From Azospirillum canadense (GTDB lineage: Bacteria > Pseudomonadota > Alphaproteobacteria > Azospirillales > Azospirillaceae), in NCBI RefSeq assembly GCF_025961225.1, contig NZ_JAOQNG010000006.1:1-64000 (forward strand): a stretch of DNA of 64,000 bases, read 5' to 3'. A program made the translations under genes and the position numbers. Below are positions 56,324 to 64,000 of the stretch, piece after piece. A model generated the notes under the pieces. That model did not search any database. It had not been told where the DNA came from and saw only the letters and a list, made by a program, of their open reading frames with translations. The number at the start of each line of letters is the position of its first letter. The first letter of the stretch is position 1.

Positions 56324-56373
56324 CGCGACAAGACTCCAAGCGCTTTCCCCTGCCCGGTCGCGACAACATTCCA
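56324..56373 (-). repeat. Two inverted iterons downstream of repA
   Basis: Copies in the opposite orientation to the main array lie at 56324-56338 (CGCGACAAGACTCCA, exact to consensus) and 56359-56373 (one or two changes). They follow the repA stop by 17 bases. They may act in copy-number control by handcuffing with the upstream array, or belong to a second origin element. Confidence 0.8.
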
Positions 56374-56486
56374 GCCCGCCCGCCCAGACCACCGGTCCCA
56401 CCACCTCCCCAACGGAAACTCCACCCAGTCTCCATGACGGCCAAACACCGCGCCCAACGGAACGGACGGTACCGGAATCGGTCGCG

Positions 56487-57575
56487 GTGACCGGTCTCTC
56501 GGTCCTGATGCTGAGCCGCTACGGCCGGCTTGGAGCGAGCAGCCGGCTGCGCTTCCTCGCCTACCTGCCGGCCTTGCGCGACGCGGGCTTCCGGGTGACC
56601 GAAGCCCCGCTGCTCGACGACGAGTACCTGCGCAGACTCTATGGCGGGGGACCGGCCGACCGGCGCCGGATCGCCGCCGCCTACGCCCGGCGCGTCGCGG
56701 CGCTGCGGGCGTCGCGGCGCCACGACCTGGTCTGGCTGGAGAAGGAGGCCCTGCCCTGGCTGCCCTTCGCGGCCGAAGCCGCGGCGGGGCTCGGCCGCGT
56801 TCCCTACGTCATGGACATCGACGACGCCTGGTTCGAACGCTACGCCGGCCACCGGCTGGCGCCGGTGCGGGCGCTGCTTGGCGGCAAGTTCGCGACGCTC
56901 GCCCGCAACGCGCGGATCGTGCTGGCCGGCAACCCTTATCTGGCCGACTGGGCGCGCGGCGCCGGCTGCCCCGACGTCCGCTTGCTGCCGACGGTGGTGG
57001 ATCCCGCGCGCTACCCGCTGCTTCCCTTCCCCGGCACGTCTGACGGCCCGGCGACCGTGGGGTGGATCGGTTCGCCGTCCACGGCGCGCTATCTCGGCAT
57101 GGTCGGCGGGGCGCTCGCCCGGCTCGGGACGGCGGTGCGGCTGCGGGTCATCGGGGCGTCCGAAGCCACTCTGCCGGCGCCCCTGCCCGTGCCGGCGGCC
57201 TGCGTGCCCTGGCGCGAGGAGAGCGAGACCGAGGAGCTGGGCCACGTCGACATCGGCATCATGCCCCTGCCGGACAGCCCGTGGGAACGCGGCAAGTGCG
57301 GCTACAAGCTGATCCAGTACATGGCGGCAGGCCGGCCGGTCGTCGCCTCTCCGGTCGGCGTCAACACCAGCCTGGTGCGGCATGGGGTGAATGGCTTCCT
57401 GGCCGAAGGCGAGGACGCCTGGGCCGACGCCCTCGGCCGGCTGGCCGCCGACTCGGAGTTGCGCGCCCGCATGGGGGCGGCCGGCCGGCGGCTGGTGGAG
57501 GAACGCTACGCCCTTCCGGTCACCGCGCCGCAGCTGGCCGCCGCCTTGCGGGATGGGGCCGGCCCCCGACCTTGA
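56487..57575 (+). CDS. GT4-family glycosyltransferase
   Basis: A 362-residue glycosyltransferase of the GT4 type acting early in glycan assembly loci. N-terminal LMLSRYGRLGASSRLRFLAYL, the acidic YVMDIDDAWFERY stretch (the same D-I-D-D motif as in the third domain of the giant enzyme at 31.5 kb), TVGWIGSPSTARYL, DIGIMPLPDSPWERGKCGYK and QYMAAGRPVVASPVGVN are visible. It starts with GTG at 56487, 181 bases after repA, and is followed 55 bases later by an ABC-2 permease, with which it is probably co-transcribed. Confidence 0.9.
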   Translation: MTGLSVLMLSRYGRLGASSRLRFLAYLPALRDAGFRVTEAPLLDDEYLRRLYGGGPADRRRIAAAYARRVAALRASRRHDLVWLEKEALPWLPFAAEAAAGLGRVPYVMDIDDAWFERYAGHRLAPVRALLGGKFATLARNARIVLAGNPYLADWARGAGCPDVRLLPTVVDPARYPLLPFPGTSDGPATVGWIGSPSTARYLGMVGGALARLGTAVRLRVIGASEATLPAPLPVPAACVPWREESETEELGHVDIGIMPLPDSPWERGKCGYKLIQYMAAGRPVVASPVGVNTSLVRHGVNGFLAEGEDAWADALGRLAADSELRARMGAAGRRLVEERYALPVTAPQLAAALRDGAGPRP

Positions 57576-57630
57576 ACCCCGGGGCGACGGTCGCTATGGT
57601 CGCGCCACTGAAAGAAGGGAATCCTGAAGC

Positions 57631-58479
57631 TTGCTGATCACGCCCTCTGCGAATCCTCTGGGCGCGGGGTTCGGCGCCGGTCCGTCCGCCATGTTCCGCA
57701 CCGTCTGGCACCACCGGAGCCTGATCGCGCGTCTGGCCAAACGGGAACTGGTCGCCCGCTACCAAGGGTCCCTGCTGGGGATGCTGTGGGCGGTCATCAA
57801 CCCGCTGTTGATGCTGGGCGTCTACACCTTCGTCTTCACCACCGTCTTCCAGGCCCGCTGGGGAACCGGCGAGGGCGGCAGCCCGCAGTTCGCCCTCCTG
57901 CTCTTCTCCGGGCTGATCCTGTTCACGATCCTGTCCGACTGCGTGAGCCGCGCGCCCGGGCTGCTGCTGGAAAACGCCAGCTACATCAAGAAGGTGGTCT
58001 TCCCGTTGGAGATCCTGCCGGTGGTCGTGCTGACGGTGGCGCTCGCCAACGCCGGGATCGGGCTGGTCATCCTGCTGCTGTTCCACCTGCTGTTCCTGGG
58101 CCTGCCTCCGGCAACGGTGCTGCTGCTGCCGCTGGTCATCCTGCCGCTGTCCCTGATGGCTTTGGGATTGTCCTGGTTCCTGTCCTCGGCGGGCGTTTTC
58201 CTGCGCGACATCCGGCAGGTGGTGGGCGTCGGCATCACGGTGCTGATGTTCCTCAGCCCGATCTTCTACCCGGTCTCCGCGGTGCCGGAGCGGTTCCGCC
58301 TGTTCATTCATCTCAATCCGCTGACCCCGATCCTGGAGCAGTCGAAGGACCTGCTGTTCTGGGGCCGGATCCCGTCCTTGGTCGACTGGGGCCTGGTCAC
58401 GCTGGCGGCCTGGGTCATCGCCTGGCTTGGCTATGCTTGGTTCACGAAGACCCGCAGGGGCTTTGCCGATGTCGTCTGA
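57631..58479 (+). CDS. Polysaccharide ABC exporter permease (Wzm-like), no partner ATPase adjacent
   Basis: A 282-residue ABC-2 permease with six transmembrane helices. Typical parts are LIARLAKRELVARYQGSLLGMLWAVINPLLML near the N-terminus (visible as the R-Y-Q-G-S-L-L-G core), FLSPIFYPVSAVPERFR and LNPLTPILEQSKDLLFWG. It differs from the permease at 24.2-25.1 kb. Normally a wzt ATPase follows; here a TnpB element follows instead and no wzt is found in the rest of the window. The start at 57631 is a TTG after AAGGGA; an ATG at 57691 is possible. It may use the Wzt at 23.5 kb or a gene outside the window. Confidence 0.88.
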   Translation: MLITPSANPLGAGFGAGPSAMFRTVWHHRSLIARLAKRELVARYQGSLLGMLWAVINPLLMLGVYTFVFTTVFQARWGTGEGGSPQFALLLFSGLILFTILSDCVSRAPGLLLENASYIKKVVFPLEILPVVVLTVALANAGIGLVILLLFHLLFLGLPPATVLLLPLVILPLSLMALGLSWFLSSAGVFLRDIRQVVGVGITVLMFLSPIFYPVSAVPERFRLFIHLNPLTPILEQSKDLLFWGRIPSLVDWGLVTLAAWVIAWLGYAWFTKTRRGFADVV

Positions 58480-58651
58480 TACGGCCGGACAGGGCATGGC
58501 GCGGCCCTTCTGAAAAGGTGGGAACGCCTCCAAGGACAAGCTATACACGGGGCACGCGGAAGGGCCGCGGAGTGCGTGAAAGCAACGGAGCCGGCCAGGT
58601 GAACGCGATTGGTCCCGTTTGCTGCTCGGCAGCGATGAGGATGTTCGACCG

Positions 58652-58790
58652 TTGACATCCTCCCGGCCCCGAAGGGCCGGGATTCCCGAGCTTCACGGCG
58701 CGGGTTCCTGCTTCACCGAGGACTGCCCAGAATGCCGAAGCACCCCGAGACTGACACCCTCTCCACAGGCTGCAACCGCCAGTCCGGCGG
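58652..58790 (-). ncRNA. Predicted TnpB guide (omega) RNA scaffold, element 2; extent approximate
   Basis: Same reasoning as for element 1. The last 30 or so bases of tnpB and the region after its stop are nearly identical in the two elements except for the compensated hairpin stem. The guide would start at 58651 and read CGGTCGAACATCCTC on the minus strand. Prediction by analogy only. Confidence 0.4.
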
Positions 58791-59853
58791 CCAGTATGTT
58801 GCGCGCGGCGTTGTGGTCGCGGTCGTGGTGCGCGCCGCAGTCGGGGCACGTCCAGTCGCGATCCGCCAGCGTCAATGTATGCCCGGTCGTCCCGCACGTG
58901 CCGCAGGTTTTTGTGGACGGATAGAAGCGGTCGATCTTGACCAGCGTCCGTCCGTACCACGCGGCCTTGTACGTCAGCATACGGATCAGTTCCCCCCATC
59001 CCGCATCGGCGATGGAGCGGCTGTGGCGCTTGGCCTTCAGCATTCCCCTCACCGACAGATTTTCAACAGCGATCACTTGGTTTTCGTTGACCAGCCGTCG
59101 CGACAGCTTGTGCAGGAAGTCATGCCGCGCATGGCGCACGGCGGCATAAGCGCGGGCGACCTTGAGGCGCGCCTTCGCCCGGTTCTTGGATCCTTTCTGT
59201 TTGCGCGCGAGACGACGTTGCTCACGGATCAGCCGCTTCCGGCGCTTGGCGAGGTGGCGCGGGTTGGCGATTTTTTCTCCAGTGCTGAGGACGGCCAAGT
59301 CCTTCAGCCCCAAGTCTATGCCGACTTCGGCCCCACCGGTCAGCGGTTCGGCGTGAGTTATGACACGGCAGGACACGTACCAGCGTCCATCCGCCTCGCG
59401 CGTCACCGTGACCGTGCTGGGCGCGCTGGGAAGCGCGCGGGACCACACCACGGCCAACGGCTCGGCCATCTTCGCCAGCGTCAGCGTGCCATCCCGGTAC
59501 CGGAACGCCGACTTGGTGAACTCTGCCGACTGCGGCCCGTCCTTGCGGCGGAACTGCGGGGAGCGGGCGTGCCGCTGGAAGAAGTTGCGGTACGCCGTGT
59601 CGAGATGGCGAAGCGCCTGCTGAAGCGGGACGCTGGACACCGCGTTCAACCACGCGAACCCCGGCAGCTTTTTCAGCGCCGTCAGCATGGCGTTGGTCTG
59701 CTTGAAGCCGCACCGCTCCTTGCGCTCGGCCCACGCCGCCTCCCGCAGGGCGCGGGCGCGGTTGTAGACCACGCGCACGCAGCCGAATGTCCGGTTCAGC
59801 AGATCAGCCTGCTCCGGCGTCGGGTAGAAGCGGAAGCGGTAGGCGCATTCCAT
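58693..59853 (-). CDS. tnpB: TnpB RNA-guided nuclease, element 2
   Basis: A 386-residue TnpB co-linear with element 1's protein and ending in the same ACGEGVSLGVLRHSGQSS segment. RuvC residues are D180 (VGIDLGLKDLAV), E265 (IAVENLSV, with the usual E-D changed to E-N) and D346 (HDRDHNAARNIL). The zinc ribbon is CGTCG ... CPDCG. The ATG at 59853 is chosen because AAAGGA lies six bases before it; longer frames upstream run into the left end. Predicted activity is guide-RNA-directed DNA cutting, as known for the family. Confidence 0.94.
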   Translation of the reverse strand: MECAYRFRFYPTPEQADLLNRTFGCVRVVYNRARALREAAWAERKERCGFKQTNAMLTALKKLPGFAWLNAVSSVPLQQALRHLDTAYRNFFQRHARSPQFRRKDGPQSAEFTKSAFRYRDGTLTLAKMAEPLAVVWSRALPSAPSTVTVTREADGRWYVSCRVITHAEPLTGGAEVGIDLGLKDLAVLSTGEKIANPRHLAKRRKRLIREQRRLARKQKGSKNRAKARLKVARAYAAVRHARHDFLHKLSRRLVNENQVIAVENLSVRGMLKAKRHSRSIADAGWGELIRMLTYKAAWYGRTLVKIDRFYPSTKTCGTCGTTGHTLTLADRDWTCPDCGAHHDRDHNAARNILAAGLAVAACGEGVSLGVLRHSGQSSVKQEPAP

Positions 59854-59966
59854 CGGCATTCCTTTCATGCAGGGGGATTCACAGATATGTTCATCTTTTG
59901 TTCCGTTGGTGCGGAACCGTATTTCCCCCCACACGTGAACGGCTGGGTTTCCATGCGGAGGCTCGG

Positions 59967-61100
59967 ATGAAGGTTCCCTTCAATCTGCCGGTTGCCGCCG
60001 GCCGGGAACTCGACCTGATCCGGGATGCCATCGACCGGGGCCAATTGGCCGGAGATGGGCATTACACGCGTCTGTGCCACGGATGGCTATCGGAATTCAC
60101 CGGTACCCAGGCCGCCCTGCTGACCCATTCCTGCACGGCCGCGTTGGAAATGGCCGCGATCCTCCTCGACGTCGGGCCGGGCGATGAGGTCATCATGCCG
60201 TCCTTCACCTTCGTCTCGACCGCGAACGCGGTCGTGCTGCGGGGCGGGGTGCCGGTGTTCGTGGACATCCGGCCCGACACCCTGAACATCGACGAGGCTT
60301 TGATCGCCGACGCGATCACTCCTCGGACCAAGGCCATCTGCGTGGTCCATTATGCCGGCGTGGTGGCCGAGATGGACGCGATCTGCGCCATCGCCCGGCG
60401 CCAGGGGCTGGCCGTGGTCGAGGACGCGGCGCACGCCTTCGGCTCCAAATACCGGGGGCAATCGGCCGGGGCGATCGGCGATCTGGCGACCTTCAGCTTC
60501 CACGAGACGAAGAACATCATCGCGGGAGAGGGCGGCGCCCTGCTTCTGCGGGACCGGACCTACGCCGACCGGGCGGAGATCATCCGCGACAAGGGCACCA
60601 ACCGGAAGCAGTTCTTCCGTGGTCAGGTCGACAAATACACCTGGGTCGACACGGGCTCCTCCTACCTGCCGGGCGAGTTGATCGCGTCGTTCCTCTATGG
60701 CCAGCTGGAGCGGGCCGACGCGATCCAGGCGGAGCGGATGGCGAACTGGATGCGCTACGACGCCGCTTTCGCCGGCTACCGGCATCGCGGTGTTGGGCTC
60801 CCCTTCATTCCGCCGCACTGCACGCACAACGCGCATCTTTACTACCTCCTGATGCCGAGCCTGGAGGCCCGCCAGGAGATGATCGCCCGCCTGCTGGACG
60901 ACCGGATCCACGCGCCTTTCCATTATGTCCCGCTTCATTCCGCCCCCGCCGGGCAACGCTTCGGCCGGGCGTGCGGCGACCTGCCGGTGACGCAGGATGT
61001 CAGCGCGCGGCTGTTCCGGCTGCCTCTCTACCCGAAGATGGGCGACGCCGTGGACCGCGTCATCGAACGCGTCAGCCACCACCTTGAGGCGATCCTCTGA
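59967..61100 (+). CDS. wecE: dTDP-4-amino-4,6-dideoxygalactose transaminase
   Basis: A 377-residue PLP-dependent sugar aminotransferase (DegT/DnrJ/EryC1/StrS family) closest in pattern to WecE/RffA, which makes dTDP-4-amino-4,6-dideoxygalactose from dTDP-4-keto-6-deoxyglucose. Signatures are LLTHSCTAALEMAAILLDV, IMPSFTFVSTANAVVLRGG, FVDIRPDTLNIDE, VVEDAAHAF, the PLP lysine K182 in SFHETKNI, and KGTNRKQFFRGQVDKYTWVD, which is very characteristic of WecE. Ribosome site GGAGG lies five bases before the ATG. The dTDP-sugar genes (rmlA, rmlB) are not in the window. A TnpB element lies immediately upstream and may supply or remove its promoter. Confidence 0.93.
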   Translation: MKVPFNLPVAAGRELDLIRDAIDRGQLAGDGHYTRLCHGWLSEFTGTQAALLTHSCTAALEMAAILLDVGPGDEVIMPSFTFVSTANAVVLRGGVPVFVDIRPDTLNIDEALIADAITPRTKAICVVHYAGVVAEMDAICAIARRQGLAVVEDAAHAFGSKYRGQSAGAIGDLATFSFHETKNIIAGEGGALLLRDRTYADRAEIIRDKGTNRKQFFRGQVDKYTWVDTGSSYLPGELIASFLYGQLERADAIQAERMANWMRYDAAFAGYRHRGVGLPFIPPHCTHNAHLYYLLMPSLEARQEMIARLLDDRIHAPFHYVPLHSAPAGQRFGRACGDLPVTQDVSARLFRLPLYPKMGDAVDRVIERVSHHLEAIL

Positions 61101-61139
61101 CGGCCGGCCTCTGACGGCCGGATGGCCGTGACGCCCCGC

Positions 61140-62084
61140 TCAGGCGCGCTTGCGGGCAACCACCACGCGGCTTCCGCCGGCGGGCCAGGGGGCACCGCGC
61201 AGCGACAGGGCCACTTCGGCATCGGTGACGGCGCCTAGCAGGCGATTCATGCCCGGCGAAATCGCGAATTCCGCCGTGTGGGCGGCGCGCCCGGCCGGGC
61301 GCAGGCCGGACATCAGGCGGGATGCGAGCAGAAGCGGCAGCAGCAGGGCCACGAAGGACGTCGAGAAGACGATCTCGAAGCCGGCCTTGCCCAGCTTCCG
61401 TTCAAGCTCACCGCGCCGGTAGCGGCGCACGTGGTGCGCGACCGCATCGGTCTCGCTCCACAGGAAAGGATGCTGGGGGACGGTGACGATCGCGCCGCCC
61501 CCCGGAACGGCGGCGCCGGCCATTTCGGCCAGCACGGCCTCATCCTCCTCCACATGCTCGATCACGTCGAAGGCGCCCACCAGATCGAAGGTGTGCCGAA
61601 CCGGAATCCGCCGGGCGTCCATCTGCAGGAACTCGGTCGCGGCGCCGAGGCGCGGGCGAGCGTACACCAGCCCGGACGGGTGCAGCTCGCTCCCCACCAG
61701 CCGCTCCCAGGACCGCAGCCGGCCCACGGCTTCCAGAACGGCGCCGTTGCCGCAACCAACCTCCAGGAAGCTCCGCGCCTGCGGGAAAAAGCGGTCGACC
61801 AACCCGGTCAGAAGGCGGTTGCGGGTGCGGAACCAGAAGTGCCGGCCCTCCTGAACCCGGAGCGCCTCGAAGCCGGCCGGATCGATTCCCGACACGGTAT
61901 CGGCCAGTTCCGGGGCGAACAGCGGGATGCCGTCAGCCACCGCAACGCCATGGCCGCAGTCGGGGCAGCGCCAGCCCGCCGGCCACAGGGGTTCCCCGCG
62001 CAGGATGGGAACCGGCGCGCCGCAGGCCGGGCACACGCGGTGTCCCTGGGCCGGCCCTCCCCCCGGCACGGGCGGCGCGGTCAA
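61140..62084 (-). CDS. SAM-dependent methyltransferase with N-terminal zinc ribbon
   Basis: About 314 residues. A four-cysteine ribbon (VCPACGAPV ... CPDCGHG) is followed by a class I methyltransferase: FLEVGCGNGAVLEAVG, GSELHPSGLVYAR, VGAFDVIEHVEEDEAV and VPGGGAIVTVPQHPFLW. The late hydrophobic stretch FVALLLPLLLASRLM suggests a membrane-associated tail, common in methyltransferases acting on lipid-linked sugars. It appears to start at a TTG (62084) that overlaps the stop of the upstream small membrane protein gene (TTGA), so the two should be translationally coupled; a GTG at 62069 is the alternative. Confidence 0.85.
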   Translation of the reverse strand: MTAPPVPGGGPAQGHRVCPACGAPVPILRGEPLWPAGWRCPDCGHGVAVADGIPLFAPELADTVSGIDPAGFEALRVQEGRHFWFRTRNRLLTGLVDRFFPQARSFLEVGCGNGAVLEAVGRLRSWERLVGSELHPSGLVYARPRLGAATEFLQMDARRIPVRHTFDLVGAFDVIEHVEEDEAVLAEMAGAAVPGGGAIVTVPQHPFLWSETDAVAHHVRRYRRGELERKLGKAGFEIVFSTSFVALLLPLLLASRLMSGLRPAGRAAHTAEFAISPGMNRLLGAVTDAEVALSLRGAPWPAGGSRVVVARKRA

Positions 62085-62443
62085 CGGAACACCGTGTTGA
62101 TGGCCACGCCGGCCACGATCAGGACCAAGCCGACCGCCTGCATCGCGTTGATCGTCTCGCCCAGGAACAGGACGGCCCCGCCCGGCACCAGAACGAAGCT
62201 CAGGGCCATGAAGGGATAGGCGTGGGCGACGGGGAGCGAACGCACGGCGAGCATCCAGCACAGGGCCGCCAGACCGGCCGCCGCAAAGCCGCTGATCACC
62301 AGCGGATCGAGCAGCATGCGCAGGAGATAAGAACCGGCGTGCCCGCTCTCGTTGCTTGCCAGCACCCCCGCACGGGCTTTAATGATCAGTTGGCCGTACA
62401 GGGTGAAGAGCAGCGTACCGGCGATGAAGAGATAATGGGGCAT
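62081..62443 (-). CDS. Small four-helix membrane protein, EmrE/ArnE-like
   Basis: A 120-residue protein with four transmembrane helices, the size and pattern of small multidrug resistance and ArnE/ArnF-type lipid-sugar flippase subunits. Visible parts are LFTLYGQLIIKARAG, AALCWMLAVRSLPVAHAYPFMALSF (core L-x-x-A-Y-P-F) and LFLGETINAMQAVGLVLIVAGV, which holds the family's G-E motif. Next to a methyltransferase and a GT2 polyprenyl-phosphate-type transferase, a role in flipping a lipid-linked sugar is more likely than drug efflux. The ATG at 62443 gives the family length. The gene is divergent from wbqC. Confidence 0.82.
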   Translation of the reverse strand: MPHYLFIAGTLLFTLYGQLIIKARAGVLASNESGHAGSYLLRMLLDPLVISGFAAAGLAALCWMLAVRSLPVAHAYPFMALSFVLVPGGAVLFLGETINAMQAVGLVLIVAGVAINTVFR

Positions 62444-62599
62444 GAGGTTGACCTGGGAGGGTGACCGGGAGATGGCCTGGGAGATGGTCAGGGTTTGCCG
62501 TCGGACGGATCGGTCCACCCGCCCGGAAACGTCGGCTTCATACCATTGGAGCCGCGGACACCGCCAGAGCGACGCCACGCGCCAGTCAACGGGGAGCCG

Positions 62600-63304
62600 A
62601 TGAAGGTTTCGATCATCCAGTCCTGCTACATTCCATGGAAGGGCTTCTTCGACCTGGTCGGTCGGACCGATCTCCACGTCATCCTGGACGGCGCCCAGTA
62701 CGCCAAGAGGCACTGGCACAACCGCAACCGCATCATGACGCCGGGAGGGCCGATCTGGCTGACCATTCCGGTCGTGACGAAGTCGCGCTTCGAGCAGCCG
62801 ATCGAGGAGGTCGGTTTTGCCGAGCCCTGGGCCGAGAAGCACTGGCGTTCCATCGAACTTGCCTACCGGCGCGCGCCCTTCTTCGCCGAAGAGGCGCCCG
62901 CTCTGAAGGCCTTGTACGAGCAGGCGGACCGTCTCACGCTCCTGACCGAGGTGAACGAGCTGTTCCTCACCGCGCTGGTGCGCCGGCTCGGCCTTGCGAC
63001 GAAGATCGTCCGCGATCGTGCGCTTGACGCGCAGGGGCGGCGCGGGGATCGGCTCCTGGACATCTGCCGCAAGGTGGGCGCCACCCGCTACCTGTCCGGG
63101 CCGTCGGCGCGCGACTATCTGGACGAGGCTCCCTTCGAGGAGGCCGGGATCGCGGTGGACTGGATGGGCTACGGTCCCTATCCGGTTTATCCGCAGCGCG
63201 GTCCCGCCTTCGACCACGCCGTTTCGGTGATCGACGTCCTCTTTGCGCTCGGCCCCGATGCCGCCGCCCACTGCCGCCCCCTTGCCGAGGTCGCGTCTCC
63301 GTGA
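62600..63304 (+). CDS. wbqC: WbqC-family protein
   Basis: A 234-residue WbqC-like protein. The N-terminal signature is IIQSCYIPWKGFFDLVGRTD, then DGAQYAKRHWHNRNRI and WLTIPV, and near the end YLSGPSARDYLDEAPFEEAGI. WbqC proteins occur in many O-antigen and capsule loci and are thought to act on amino-sugar or lipid-linked intermediates, but the reaction is not established. Ribosome site GGGGAG is three bases before the ATG. Its stop overlaps the GTG start of the next gene (GTGA). Placement near wecE fits an amino-sugar branch. Confidence 0.92.
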   Translation: MKVSIIQSCYIPWKGFFDLVGRTDLHVILDGAQYAKRHWHNRNRIMTPGGPIWLTIPVVTKSRFEQPIEEVGFAEPWAEKHWRSIELAYRRAPFFAEEAPALKALYEQADRLTLLTEVNELFLTALVRRLGLATKIVRDRALDAQGRRGDRLLDICRKVGATRYLSGPSARDYLDEAPFEEAGIAVDWMGYGPYPVYPQRGPAFDHAVSVIDVLFALGPDAAAHCRPLAEVASP

Positions 63305-64000
63305 AGCTTTCCTTTGTCACGACAATCTACCGCACCGCCGGCGACATCGAGCCTTTCGCCGCACGGGCCGCGGAAGCGGCTCTCCGGCTGGGCTTCGAGC
63401 ACGAGGTCGTGTTCGTCAACGACGGGTCGCCCGACGACGGGCTCGACGTCGCCCTCGCCCTGGCCGAGCGCGACCCCCACGTCGTCGTCGTCGACCTGTC
63501 GCGGAACTTCGGGCAGCACAAGGCCCTGTGGACGGGGCTCGGCATCGCCACGGGCGACCTGGTCATGGTCATGGACGGCGACCTCGAGGAGGATCCGCTC
63601 TGGGCCGTGGACTTCCATCGGGTGCTGACCGGGAAGCGGGCGGAGGTGGTCTACGGGATTCAGATCCGGCCGAAGGGCAATCCGTTCTACCAAGCCTGCC
63701 GCAACGGTTTCTACCGCCTGCTCAACATCCTCAGCGACCTCGATTTCCCGCGCGACGTCGCGACGGCCCGGCTGATGACGCGACGGTATGTCGATGCGCT
63801 GCTCTCCTTCGAGGAGCGGGAGATCTTCCTGGTCGGCATCATGCACGTGGCGGGATTCCGCCAGATCCCGTTTCCGATCCACAAGGATTCGCGCTCGCCG
63901 ACCTCCTACACCGTCAAGAAGCTGCTGCGCCTCTTCCTGATGTCGATCACGTCCTTTTCCATCGCACCGCTGATCGGGGTGTTCCTGGCGGGTATCCTGG
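63301..64000 (+). CDS. GT2 glycosyltransferase, polyprenyl-phosphate sugar synthase-like (partial)
   Basis: The frame starts with GTG at 63301, overlapping the wbqC stop, and is still open at the window edge (233 residues seen). It matches the GtrB/ArnC/dolichyl-phosphate mannose synthase group: LSFVTTIYRTAGDIEPF, VVFVNDGSPDDG, LSRNFGQHKALWTGLG and VMVMDGDLEEDP (the D-x-D site, slightly changed from the usual D-L-Q-D-P). A hydrophobic C-terminal helix begins at FSIAPLIGVFLAGIL. Such enzymes load a sugar onto undecaprenyl phosphate for transfer outside the cytoplasm, which fits the nearby ArnE-like protein and the DUF2142 protein. Confidence 0.92.
   Translation, partial: MKLSFVTTIYRTAGDIEPFAARAAEAALRLGFEHEVVFVNDGSPDDGLDVALALAERDPHVVVVDLSRNFGQHKALWTGLGIATGDLVMVMDGDLEEDPLWAVDFHRVLTGKRAEVVYGIQIRPKGNPFYQACRNGFYRLLNILSDLDFPRDVATARLMTRRYVDALLSFEEREIFLVGIMHVAGFRQIPFPIHKDSRSPTSYTVKKLLRLFLMSITSFSIAPLIGVFLAGIL

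Larger units (their letters stand above)
58652..59917 (-). mobile_element. TnpB-only IS605-group element 2 (IS1341-like)
   Basis: A 1.27-kb relative of the element at 51.5 kb with one tnpB on the minus strand. The right end begins TTGACATCC and has a 9-bp stem (58661-58669 with 58674-58682) of different sequence from element 1 but in the same place. The left end has a hairpin at 59900-59917 with the same outer bases (GTTCCG ... CGGAAC). It sits between a permease and wecE. The wecE ribosome site lies about 40 bases past its left end. Confidence 0.8.

Overview
The window is GC-rich DNA that looks like an alphaproteobacterium of the Azospirillum type. It is dominated by surface-polysaccharide genes and sits on a secondary replicon. 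The replicon call rests on a RepA-family initiator at about 55.4-56.3 kb, flanked on both sides by copies of a roughly 15-base iteron. The genus is inferred from gene style (RTX proteins, large fused glycosyltransferases, nodPQ-like genes next to exopolysaccharide genes) and is not proven by any marker here.

Layout. 0-8.1 kb: the tail of an RTX protein with a terminator, then a 1382-residue GT2-GT4 glycosyltransferase with a hydrophobic-W-like tail, two methyltransferases and a GT4 enzyme. 8.2-11.3 kb: an IS200/IS605 element whose tnpB is split by an IS30 element. 11.4-22.2 kb: gmhA, a serralysin-like RTX metalloprotease, a GT4 enzyme, an acetyltransferase, a Sel1-repeat protein, and a type I secretion pair (membrane fusion protein and ABC exporter). 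22.4-26.3 kb: a minus-strand operon gmd, wzm, wzt, fcl (GDP-fucose synthesis plus ABC-type glycan export) ending in a terminator. 27-36 kb: a GT61 enzyme, UDP-glucose dehydrogenase, UDP-xylose synthase and a roughly 1500-residue three-domain glycosyltransferase. 36.3-39.3 kb: an AT-richer pair, an AlgX-like SGNH protein and a methyltransferase. 39.4-49.4 kb: minus-strand glycan genes (GT2-GT4, GT61, manC, rgpF-like, methyltransferase, DUF2142 membrane protein). 49.5-54.9 kb: a GT2 enzyme, then a wrecked cysD/cysNC (nodPQ-like) locus carrying a TnpB-only element, and a second UDP-xylose synthase. 54.9-56.4 kb: plasmid origin and repA. 56.4-64 kb: GT4, an orphan Wzm permease, a second TnpB-only element, wecE, a methyltransferase with a small EmrE/ArnE-like protein, wbqC and a partial GT2.

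Together the genes can make GDP-mannose, GDP-fucose, UDP-glucuronate and UDP-xylose, assemble and modify a glycan (transfer, methylation, acetylation) and export it by an ABC route. A type I system could export the RTX proteins. The most unusual pattern is a short non-catalytic module (G-W-A ... V-D-G ... R-x-D ... G-F) that recurs nine times in eight proteins of quite different enzyme classes. Other notable points are a near-identical tract shared by the two UDP-xylose synthase genes, consistent with gene conversion, and a nested transposon whose 3-bp target duplication can be read exactly.
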